The notes under the pieces were generated by a model, which worked only from the letters and a program-made list of their open reading frames with translations, was not told where the DNA came from and made no database searches. Shown piece by piece: positions 1 to 5,076 of a stretch of DNA of 5,076 nt (the stretch's first letter is position 1; each line of letters begins with the position of its first letter). Location: the NCBI GenBank assembly GCA_017848155.1, contig JAGAKC010000391.1, positions 1 to 5,076 of the forward strand. The letters run 5' to 3'. This DNA is from Oscillospiraceae bacterium (lineage in GTDB: Bacteria > Bacillota > Clostridia > Oscillospirales > Ruminococcaceae). A program made the position numbers and the translations under genes.

Positions 1-213
1 AGTGTCTGCCCCGATAAGATGTACGTGGGCGGCTCGAACAATTATCAGTTCGTCCCCTGTGTTCTTGACGAGGATGACTTTTTCAGCGGAGTTCGTTTCA
101 GCCGTGACAGCCTGATACGTGGAAGCTATGCTATGTGCGATGCGCCGCAGGGTCATATACAGACGAACGAGCCTAATGCTGTCCATTCCTACGACCCGTT
201 TATAATCGACTAG
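1..213 (+). pseudogene. GH2-like glycoside hydrolase, middle fragment upstream of an in-frame TAG
   Basis: The frame is open from base 1, so the true start lies outside the window, and it stops at TAG 211-213. The 70 visible residues include GGSNNYQF, DDFFSGVRFSRD, RGSYAMCDAPQGHIQT and a final HSYDPFIID. This resembles the second half of the TIM barrel in GH2-type enzymes, from a strand beyond the expected acid/base Glu to just before the nucleophile. The family match is from memory of these motifs and was not searched. Bases 214-1482 continue in exactly the same frame with the expected next part of the enzyme, so this is one gene interrupted by a nonsense codon, not a separate small protein. 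A product ending here would lack the nucleophile and the C-terminal domains and should be inactive. Readthrough, a recent mutation or a base-call error are all possible. Confidence 0.6.
211..213 (+). other. In-frame TAG interrupting the hydrolase gene
   Basis: The codons around it read Ile-Ile-Asp-TAG-Glu-Gly-Thr-Glu. Both sides are in frame 1, so no insertion or deletion is needed to join them. One substitution from CAG, GAG, AAG, TGG, TAC, TAT, TCG or TTG would give TAG. The bases just after it, AGGAGGG (212-218), look like a strong ribosome binding site, but no ATG, GTG or TTG lies at useful spacing behind them. The next ATG in frame is at 250. Confidence 0.85.
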
Positions 214-249
214 GAGGGCACAGAAGCTATCTCCGAGGACGGCGAGATA

Positions 250-1482
250 ATGATACAGTACGGCACAGAGATGAAAAAGGTAAAGGCCGAGCATGCGGAT
301 GCCTTTGTGCCTGATGTTCCGATAATCTCACATGAGGTCGGTCAGTTTGCGATGTACCCCGATTTTTCGGAGCTTTCAAGGTACACAGGTCCCGTGCGTC
401 ATGAAGCGTATGCTGCGTACAAAAAGGGTCTTGAGGAAAAAGGTCTGTTCACTCACTGGGAGGACTTTTTCAGGGCGTCGGGCGCATTGTCAGTACAGTG
501 CTACCGCTATGATATAGAAACTGCACTGCGAAGTGAGCATATGTCGGGATTCCAGCTTCTGGATATCCAGGACTTCCCGGGTCAGGGCGTAGCTACTGTG
601 GGAATACTGAATTCGTTCCTTGAAAACAAGGGACATGTCAGAGCTGAAGAATGGCGCAGCTACTGTGCAGAGTCAGTGGTCCTTGCAAATGTAAAGAGAT
701 TCGTATTTGATGCAGGTGAGGAGATAGAGGTCGGACTTCTGACAAGCTCTACCGCTCCCGATTTCAGCGCAGAAGCAGTTTCGTGGAGCGTTACGGTCGA
801 CGGAGATATCGTTGCAGAGGGAAGAAGTGAGCTGCATTCGAAGAGCGGCAGGCTGACACGCTATAAGACAGCTGTTTTCAGTGTCGGCTGCGACAAGCCT
901 GTGACCGCACTGCTTGATATCAGGGCAGAGGGCACGGAGGTTTCAAATTCCTATGAGCTTTACATCTACCCCGAAACTGACGTTACCATCACAGAGGATA
1001 AGATAACCGCAAACGGCAGGACAGTTGCGATATCACGTGACTTTGAAGAAGCAAAGCGCACAGGTGCACTGTATATTCCTGCAAAGGGAGAAGCTGACCT
1101 TACAGGCGAATACTGCACGGATTTCTGGTGCTATGGAATGTTCAGAAGCATCTCCGAAAGCATGGGCAAGCCTGTCCCCACAGGAACTCTTGGTCTTTTC
1201 ATCGACAAGGCTTCCGAGCTTCTCTGCGGCTTCCCCACAGAGAGCTACACAACGCCCAGATGGTACAACATCGTGAGCCACAGCCACTGCGCCGATCTTG
1301 ACGGCACAGACATCGAGCCTGATGTATGGGTGATAGATAATCCCGAGCGCCGCAAGCGTCTTGGACTTCTTTACCGTGTGGATGGAGTAGTGTGCTGTAC
1401 ATCCCGTCTTTGGGAGATCGCTGACAAGCCCGAGGTGAAGCATTTTGCGGCTTCGATAGTAAACGGTATCTGTAATGACTGA
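250..1482 (+). CDS. GH2-like glycoside hydrolase, C-terminal part with catalytic nucleophile
   Basis: These 410 residues continue the interrupted enzyme. ATG 250 is only the first in-frame start after the TAG, with a weak GAGG at 235-238; coding sequence really runs from 214. Residues 24-36 carry PIISHEVGQ, the family-2-type nucleophile strand with Glu29 (codon 334-336) as the expected nucleophile. SGFQLLDIQDFPGQG near residues 98-112 closes the barrel. An immunoglobulin-like beta-sandwich follows (about 150-245), then a C-terminal domain with a GTLGLFID stretch and GFPTES, as in large GH2 members acting on plant polysaccharides. The substrate cannot be read from the sequence; these proteins are often named beta-galactosidase without proof. 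No signal peptide can be judged, as the N-terminus is missing. The acid/base Glu should lie upstream of the window, so this part alone cannot form a whole active site. The stop TGA (1480-1482) overlaps the next gene by 8 nt. The family call is fairly firm, the subfamily open. Confidence 0.7.
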   Translation: MIQYGTEMKKVKAEHADAFVPDVPIISHEVGQFAMYPDFSELSRYTGPVRHEAYAAYKKGLEEKGLFTHWEDFFRASGALSVQCYRYDIETALRSEHMSGFQLLDIQDFPGQGVATVGILNSFLENKGHVRAEEWRSYCAESVVLANVKRFVFDAGEEIEVGLLTSSTAPDFSAEAVSWSVTVDGDIVAEGRSELHSKSGRLTRYKTAVFSVGCDKPVTALLDIRAEGTEVSNSYELYIYPETDVTITEDKITANGRTVAISRDFEEAKRTGALYIPAKGEADLTGEYCTDFWCYGMFRSISESMGKPVPTGTLGLFIDKASELLCGFPTESYTTPRWYNIVSHSHCADLDGTDIEPDVWVIDNPERRKRLGLLYRVDGVVCCTSRLWEIADKPEVKHFAASIVNGICND

Positions 1483-2404
1483 AAGGTTTCGCTTTTCCGA
1501 TGATAACAAGCGCTACCATACGCTCAATTACCATAATCTGCACACATATGGGCGAAAGGTGCATAAGGCTGCGATAGACTGCGGATTTAGCTGTCCGAAT
1601 CTGGACGGCACTAAGGGTAGTGGCGGCTGCATATTCTGCAGCGGCGGAAGCGGCTATTTTACAGCCAAAAGTGTATTCTCGGTCACCGAGCAGTTTTTGG
1701 CGGAGCGTGAAAGGATATGTAAGAAATACCCCGAAGCTGCGATAACAGCATATTTTCAGGCGAATACCAATACCTATGCGCCTGTTGAAAAGCTGTCGGC
1801 GCTTTACAGCGAGGCTATCGCAGCGGGTGCAGATTCGCTGGCGATAGCGACCCGTGCGGATTGCCTGGACGAGGAGAGGGCGAGTCTTATATCATCGCTT
1901 CCGCGTCCTGTAACGGTGGAGCTTGGACTCCAGACGATACATGATACTACCGCCGAAGCAATAAACCGCTGTCATACATTTGAGGAGTTTCTTTGCGGCT
2001 ATAAGATGCTTAAGGCATATGGAATACGTGTATGTGTTCATATCATAAACGGACTTCCCGATGAAGATGCGGATATGATGCTTGAAACGGCAAGGGTGCT
2101 TGGAAAGCTGCGCCCTGACGGCGTGAAGATACATCTGCTTCATGTGATAGAGGGTACCCGTCTTGCTGACATGTACAGAAACGGTGCATATCAGCCGCTT
2201 TCAAAGGAAGAGTACATAGATATCGTGATAAGGCAGCTGGAGCTGCTTGCGCCCGAAACTGTCATTGAAAGAGTGACAGGCGACGGCGATAAGAGGACTA
2301 CTCTAGCGCCAAAATGGAGCTTTGACAAGATATCAGTGCTTGGCGGTATAGACAAACGTATGGCGGAGCTTGACACGTGGCAGGGAAGAGGATTCACGGA
2401 ATAG
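1475..2404 (+). CDS. TIGR01212-family radical SAM protein (YhcC/YtqA type)
   Basis: The 309-residue protein has the length of E. coli YhcC and appears complete. Near the N-terminus, NYHNLHTYGRKVHKAAIDCG leads into Cys40-x11-Cys52-x2-Cys55, the ligands for the [4Fe-4S] cluster that cleaves S-adenosylmethionine. An extra Cys36 sits just before. Other family marks are AYFQANTNTYAP (92-103), IATRADCL, VELGLQTIHDTTAEAINRCH and VCVHIINGLPDE, the strands of an Elp3-like radical SAM barrel, followed by LLHVIEGTRLADMY. From the literature as I recall it, B. subtilis YtqA (MnmL) has been linked to modification of the tRNA wobble uridine; whether this protein does the same is inference. A cytoplasmic location is expected. 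The ATG at 1475 overlaps the hydrolase stop by 8 nt and has no clear Shine-Dalgarno, so its translation probably depends on ribosomes ending at 1482. The TAG stop at 2402-2404 shows TAG is used as a stop here. Confidence 0.88.
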   Translation: MTERFRFSDDNKRYHTLNYHNLHTYGRKVHKAAIDCGFSCPNLDGTKGSGGCIFCSGGSGYFTAKSVFSVTEQFLAERERICKKYPEAAITAYFQANTNTYAPVEKLSALYSEAIAAGADSLAIATRADCLDEERASLISSLPRPVTVELGLQTIHDTTAEAINRCHTFEEFLCGYKMLKAYGIRVCVHIINGLPDEDADMMLETARVLGKLRPDGVKIHLLHVIEGTRLADMYRNGAYQPLSKEEYIDIVIRQLELLAPETVIERVTGDGDKRTTLAPKWSFDKISVLGGIDKRMAELDTWQGRGFTE

Positions 2405-2410
2405 GGGGTG
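2403..2410 (+). promoter_or_regulatory. Shine-Dalgarno AGGGGGTG that favours a TTG start at 2417
   Basis: AGGGGGTG differs by one base from the anti-Shine-Dalgarno complement AGGAGGTG and ends 6 nt before TTG 2417. It overlaps the radical SAM stop codon and the alternative GTG 2408. For GTG 2408 the nearest purine-rich site is GGAAGAGGA (about 2383-2391), which is too far away. A start at 2417 would remove only three residues, all before the winged helix. Confidence 0.5.
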
Positions 2411-3766
2411 TGGCGTTTGCTTGACAGTCTTGACAAAAAGAGCGGCATCAGCCTCTATCAGCAGATATATGAGGACATACGTGGAGATATACTTTCGGGC
2501 AGGCTGTCCGAGGGTGAAAAGCTCCCGTCAAAGCGAGCGCTGGCCGAGCGCCTGCGTGTAAGCCTTGTTACTGTTGAAAACGCGTATGCACAGCTGTCTG
2601 ATGAGGGATATATCACTGCGAGAGAGCGCAGCGGCTATTATGTCCGCTACAGCGGCGGTGCGGTGGATGCGGCATCGCTTTCGGCAGAGCCACAGTATAA
2701 CTTATCCGATGAGGAAAAGGACGAGCTTTCGGGCGGAGCTTCGCTGTTTCCGTTTACGGTGTGGGCAAAGCTTATGCGCCGTGTGATACTTGAAAGAGGT
2801 ACGAAGCTGCTTGTGCCGTCCCATGGCTGCGGAGTGTGGGAGCTTCGGTGTGAGATATCACGATATCTGTACCGTGTCCGTGGTATTTCCGTTTCGCCTG
2901 AGTGCATAGTTATCGGCGCAGGTACAGAGTATCTTTACAATATGCTTATACAGCTGCTTGGACGTGACAGGAGCTATGGTACTGAGGACCCGTGTTATTC
3001 AAAGCTGTCAAGGATATATGCGGTGAACGGCGTCAGCCATCAGGCAGTATCGCTTGATGCGCAGGGAATGTCGGTTTCTGCTCTTGCGGACAGCGGAGTA
3101 TCAGTTGCGCATATATCTCCTGCGCATCATTTCCCCACAGGAATAGTGATGCCCATATCCCGTCGAAGGGAGCTTATGTACTGGGCAGAGCAGGGAGATG
3201 ACAGGTACATCATTGAGGATGATTACGACAGTGAGTATCGCTGGAGCGGCAAGCCTGTGCCGTCAATGTTCGGTATGGACAGGACAGGGCGGGTGATATA
3301 CGTAAATACGTTTTCTGTTACTATAGCTCCGTCGGTGCGTATCGGCTATATGTGCCTGCCCGAAAGGCTGGTCGAGCTCTGGGAAAACAGACTTGGCTTT
3401 TCTTCCTGTCCTGTGCCTGTTTTTGAGCAGTATACACTGGCGGAGTTCATTTCGGGCGGCTATTTTGAGCGTCACATCAACCGCATGAAGAAGCATTACC
3501 GTCGAATACGGGAGCTTGTATTGCAGGTGTTTACGCTTTTTGAAGGTACTACGATAAGCGAGGAGCGTGCAGGATTGCATTTCCTTGCGGATATATGCGG
3601 CAATGCTGATGAGGTCATGAGCTTCTGTGATTCCTGCGGAATACAGATCACACCACTCTCGGAGTATTTCATCCGAAAAGCTGATTCCGATGACCGATAT
3701 GTGGTCAATTACCGCTCCGCCGATGAAGATAGTCTTAGCAGATATATAAAGGAAAAAGGGCGGTAA
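2408..3766 (+). CDS. MocR-family (GntR HTH plus aminotransferase-like) regulator lacking the PLP lysine
   Basis: The 452-residue protein is full length for MocR regulators. Residues 15-79 are a GntR winged helix (LYQQIYEDIRGDILSGRL, then LPSKRALAERL and TVENAYAQLSDEGYI). The rest is a fold-type I aminotransferase domain: GAGTEYLY (170-177), EDPCY (193-197), SPAHHFPTG (to 245), EDDYDSEYRW (270-279) and RIGY (311-314). By GabR alignment, Asp271 (pyridine nitrogen), Tyr273 and Arg311 are kept, but the Schiff-base lysine of the usual FSKT motif is Val304 (GTT, 3317-3319). It should therefore not form an internal aldimine. It could bind free PLP, another ligand or none, while still binding DNA as a dimer. 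The target and effector are unknown; no pdxS/pdxT or gab genes are nearby. It begins 3 nt after the radical SAM gene, so co-transcription is likely. The start is GTG 2408, or TTG 2417, which has AGGGGGTG (2403-2410) at better spacing. Its stop codon lies in a terminator loop. Confidence 0.9.
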   Translation: MWRLLDSLDKKSGISLYQQIYEDIRGDILSGRLSEGEKLPSKRALAERLRVSLVTVENAYAQLSDEGYITARERSGYYVRYSGGAVDAASLSAEPQYNLSDEEKDELSGGASLFPFTVWAKLMRRVILERGTKLLVPSHGCGVWELRCEISRYLYRVRGISVSPECIVIGAGTEYLYNMLIQLLGRDRSYGTEDPCYSKLSRIYAVNGVSHQAVSLDAQGMSVSALADSGVSVAHISPAHHFPTGIVMPISRRRELMYWAEQGDDRYIIEDDYDSEYRWSGKPVPSMFGMDRTGRVIYVNTFSVTIAPSVRIGYMCLPERLVELWENRLGFSSCPVPVFEQYTLAEFISGGYFERHINRMKKHYRRIRELVLQVFTLFEGTTISEERAGLHFLADICGNADEVMSFCDSCGIQITPLSEYFIRKADSDDRYVVNYRSADEDSLSRYIKEKGR

Positions 3767-3776
3767 AACCGCCCTT
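3756..3776 (-). terminator. Intrinsic terminator at the convergent gene ends
   Basis: The arms AAGGGCGG (3756-3763) and CCGCCCTT (3769-3776) form a perfect 8-bp stem around a 5-nt loop, TAAAA. Read on the minus strand, the hairpin is followed by a T-rich run from the A-rich bases 3748-3757, so it fits an intrinsic terminator for the DUF624 gene, whose stop is 4 nt before the stem. On the plus strand the hairpin is followed by AAGTTATTTAATG, a weak T tract, so termination of the MocR transcript is possible but less certain. The MocR stop TAA (3764-3766) begins the loop, and the last two MocR codons (Gly, Arg) lie in the stem. Confidence 0.8.
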
Positions 3777-3779
3777 AAG

Positions 3780-4595
3780 TTATTTAATGATCTTACTCTT
3801 TTTCTCTGTGCTCTTTTTGAATTTGATCGGGGCTTCCGAGCCGCCCATATCCTCAAAGAGAGCATCTTCGCTTTCATAATCGGGAATTTCGGGATTCTTT
3901 TCTCCGTTAGCCTCATAGAACGGATTGATTATCAGCTTCTGTATCATTGGATAGCAGCAGAACATACTGATAAGTGCGAGCCAGCCAAGAGGCAGAAGCG
4001 GAACAAGTATCAGTACATACAATCCGAAAAGCACCAGAAGGACTGCATACGCAAGATAAAAGAAAAGCGCAATGAGATTTCCCTTGATATTAAGAAATGC
4101 AAGGATAAGCGAATTCTTCAGTATAGCGGGCATTTTCAGGTTCAGTGCGACTATCTGCGGATAGATGTAGAAGTTCATCAGAAGGAAGATTATCTCAGCA
4201 GACATCGTAAGCGCATAGTAAAGCCAGTATGTATCATGATCATTCATGTTTACAGTGTAGAAGTAGAAGGCATACACGGATAACGCAATGACTGCGACAT
4301 CAATAAGACCGATGACAAATGAGCTTTTGAAATTTTTCTTGAATGCCTGCCAGAAATCGTGAAAGAGGAACTGTGGCTTTTGAAGATATATGTTTCTCAT
4401 CATATGCGTCATTGCTGCTGTGGCAGGACCGAATGTTACTATCGGAAGACAAAACAGTACGTAGAGAAAATTAAGCTCAAAAAGCACCCAGAATTTGTTT
4501 GTAAAAGTTTCGACAAATCTGAAGAACGGTTTTTTCTGCGGAGGTTTTTTTGCAACACCTGAGCCTGAATCGATATAATTTCTAAATAAACCCAT
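3780..4595 (-). CDS. DUF624 (YesL-type) integral membrane protein
   Basis: Starting at ATG 4595 the protein has 271 residues. This start has AAAGGA 10 nt upstream; a longer reading from TTG 4649 would overlap the upstream microprotein and adds only non-hydrophobic residues. The N-terminus is basic (AKKPPQKKP). About five hydrophobic segments follow: near 36-61, ending in FCLPIVTFGPATAAM, the hallmark of DUF624; 92-115; 124-150; 162-195, a long stretch joined across NIKGN; and 195-215. The tail from about 228 is charged and probably cytoplasmic, with an acidic part (YESEDALFEDMGG) and a basic end (KKSTEKKSKIIK). The family's biochemical role is not established; members often sit by sugar ABC transporter genes, and none is visible here. 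It lies 25 nt behind a small membrane-protein gene under the same promoter and ends at a terminator. A role as a membrane accessory protein is a guess. Confidence 0.82.
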   Translation of the reverse strand: MGLFRNYIDSGSGVAKKPPQKKPFFRFVETFTNKFWVLFELNFLYVLFCLPIVTFGPATAAMTHMMRNIYLQKPQFLFHDFWQAFKKNFKSSFVIGLIDVAVIALSVYAFYFYTVNMNDHDTYWLYYALTMSAEIIFLLMNFYIYPQIVALNLKMPAILKNSLILAFLNIKGNLIALFFYLAYAVLLVLFGLYVLILVPLLPLGWLALISMFCCYPMIQKLIINPFYEANGEKNPEIPDYESEDALFEDMGGSEAPIKFKKSTEKKSKIIK

Positions 4596-4630
4596 TAAAT
4601 TGTGATCCTTTCGCTGTAGATTAAATTGTG
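4594..4630. repeat. Two 11-bp direct repeats between the microprotein and DUF624 genes
   Basis: ATTAAATTGTG occurs at 4594-4604 and again at 4620-4630, a 26-bp period. On the minus strand the first copy read spans the microprotein stop codon and the second runs into the DUF624 start codon. With the shared CGAAAGG ribosome binding site this suggests a small local duplication. A regulatory role is not evident. Confidence 0.55.
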
Positions 4631-4725
4631 CCCTGCATAATAATGCCAAGTATCATGATCACTGCAAGTATAAGTGCGATAACACGAAATACTGCCATCA
4701 TCCTTTGTCTTTTCTTATCGTTCAT
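4621..4725 (-). CDS. 34-residue single-pass membrane microprotein
   Basis: ATG 4725 opens a 34-codon frame ending in TAA (4621-4623). It has CGAAAGG (4736-4742) 10 nt upstream, the same 7-mer found before the DUF624 gene. The protein has a basic N-terminus with Lys4, Lys5, Arg6 and Arg8, then an Ile/Leu/Val/Met-rich helix from about 15 to 30 and a short polar end (QGT). By the positive-inside rule the N-terminus faces the cytoplasm. It stands directly behind the strong promoter and 25 nt ahead of the DUF624 gene, so it is the first gene of that transcript. I do not recognise the family. Its plan resembles tiny membrane anchors such as Listeria Prli42, but this is only likeness of shape. The helix, the ribosome binding site and the promoter position together make it a probable real gene. 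It is too short for most gene callers. Confidence 0.7.
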   Translation of the reverse strand: MNDKKRQRMMAVFRVIALILAVIMILGIIMQGTI

Positions 4726-4764
4726 AATTATCAGACCTTTCGTAAAATAATAAGATCAAAGATT

Positions 4765-4794
4765 ATTATAACTCTTTCTGACCGCTGTTGTCAA
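4765..4794 (-). promoter_or_regulatory. Consensus sigma-A promoter for the microprotein-DUF624 unit
   Basis: Read on the minus strand, TTGACA (complement of 4789-4794) and TATAAT (complement of 4765-4770) match both consensus hexamers exactly, with an 18-nt spacer, one longer than ideal. The start of transcription should be near 4757, giving a leader of about 30 nt to ATG 4725. The promoter lies in the gap behind the end of engB, so the downstream genes can be made independently of it. Confidence 0.88.
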
Positions 4795-4802
4795 GTAGAC
4801 AA
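4788..4802. promoter_or_regulatory. Possible operator: inverted repeat over the -35 box
   Basis: TTGTC (4788-4792) and GACAA (4798-4802) are perfect 5-bp inverted arms around AAGTA, covering the -35 hexamer. A repressor bound here would block RNA polymerase. The arms are short and mismatch at once outside, so chance is a fair explanation. No binding protein can be named. Confidence 0.3.
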
Positions 4803-4838
4803 TGTGAAACAAAGATGAAATTCTGCGCATTTGAGAAA

Positions 4839-5076
4839 TTATTCCTCGCCCTCATATATTTCATCTTCGCTTTCAGCAAGCTCCTCTATTATGCTGCGGA
4901 TGTCCTCAACACCCTCTCCTGACTGTGCGGAAAACTCTATAACAGTGATATCTTCAGCGCAGGGAAGCTCTGTCAGGAGTGCGGCTCTGCGTTCCTCACG
5001 CTGTCTTTTTGACAGCTTATCAGCCTTTGTCAGCACAACGACGAACGGAAGTCCGTTGTCGATAAGGTAATCGACC
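4839..5076 (-). CDS. engB: Ribosome biogenesis GTP-binding protein EngB/YsxC, C-terminal part
   Basis: The frame is open through the right edge, so only the last 78 residues of a protein usually near 200 are seen. They include VDYLIDNGLPFVVVLTKADK, which holds the G4 guanine-specificity motif TKAD, and VIEFSAQSGEGVEDI, with the G5-like SAQSG loop followed by the last helix (IRSIIEELAE). Both are typical of EngB/YihA/YsxC, an essential GTPase that helps assemble the 50S ribosomal subunit in the cytoplasm. The GTG at 5036 is inside the G4 strand and is not a start. The tail is strongly acidic (ESEDEIYEGEE). The P-loop and switch regions lie outside the window, so assignment rests on the C-terminal motifs; another small TRAFAC GTPase is less likely. 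No clear terminator follows the stop at 4839, so some transcripts may read through into the microprotein gene. Confidence 0.85.
   Translation of the reverse strand, partial: VDYLIDNGLPFVVVLTKADKLSKRQREERRAALLTELPCAEDITVIEFSAQSGEGVEDIRSIIEELAESEDEIYEGEE

Noticed and set aside
211..213. TAG read as a sense codon by a changed genetic code
   Set aside because: TAG at 2402-2404 ends the radical SAM protein at the normal family length and position, so TAG is a working stop in this genome.
1..300. Frameshift as the cause of the broken hydrolase
   Set aside because: Both halves are in the same frame and the family sequence continues directly; only a substitution is needed.
1033..1509. 158-codon minus-strand open frame opposite the hydrolase
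   Set aside because: No ribosome binding site or family features, and the plus strand is well-supported coding sequence.
3263..3916. 217-codon minus-strand open frame across the MocR end
   Set aside because: It lies opposite a clear MocR coding region and runs across the terminator and into the DUF624 gene; its composition is that of a shadow frame with no recognisable domain.
4596..4649. Longer DUF624 protein starting at TTG 4649
   Set aside because: It has no good ribosome binding site, overlaps the microprotein gene, and the first 18 residues do not look like the family; ATG 4595 has AAAGGA upstream.
4803..4838. Terminator after engB
   Set aside because: Only loose A/T complementarity (AAAT...ATTT) was found, with no stable GC stem followed by a T tract.
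1..5076. Mobile element, CRISPR array, tRNA or riboswitch
   Set aside because: No transposase, regularly spaced repeats, cloverleaf or known aptamer-like leader was seen; leaders here are about 30 nt or less.

Overview
The window looks like chromosomal DNA of a low-to-mid GC anaerobic Firmicute, most like a Ruminococcus/Oscillospiraceae plant-fibre degrader. This is inferred from the gene content and style: a family-2-like glycoside hydrolase, a DUF624 (YesL-type) membrane protein, a clostridial-style MocR regulator, EngB, and purine-rich ribosome binding sites. No marker fixes the genus.

Plus strand, 1-3766: three genes lie head to tail with almost no spacing. First comes the C-terminal part of a GH2-like glycoside hydrolase that enters from the left edge. 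It is cut by one in-frame TAG at 211-213, after which the same frame stays open to 1482. Its end overlaps by 8 nt the start of a TIGR01212/YhcC-YtqA radical SAM protein (1475-2404). Three bases later starts a MocR-type regulator (2408-3766) with a GntR winged helix and an aminotransferase-like domain. In that domain the lysine that should bind PLP is a valine.

Minus strand, 5076-3780: the C-terminal part of the GTPase EngB/YsxC enters from the right edge and ends at 4839. A near-ideal housekeeping promoter follows (-35 TTGACA, -10 TATAAT, 18-nt spacer). It should drive an unlisted 34-codon single-pass membrane microprotein (4725-4621) and a DUF624 five-helix membrane protein (4595-3780). The two transcription units converge on a compact hairpin at 3756-3776, which holds the MocR stop codon in its loop and is a good intrinsic terminator for the minus-strand unit.

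The plus-strand genes are probably co-transcribed and translationally coupled, so the TAG in the hydrolase could also reduce expression of the two genes behind it. No direct functional link between the hydrolase, the radical SAM protein and the regulator can be shown from sequence. No RNA gene, mobile element, CRISPR array or gene-free stretch over 300 bases was seen; the longest gap between genes is about 113 nt (4726-4838).
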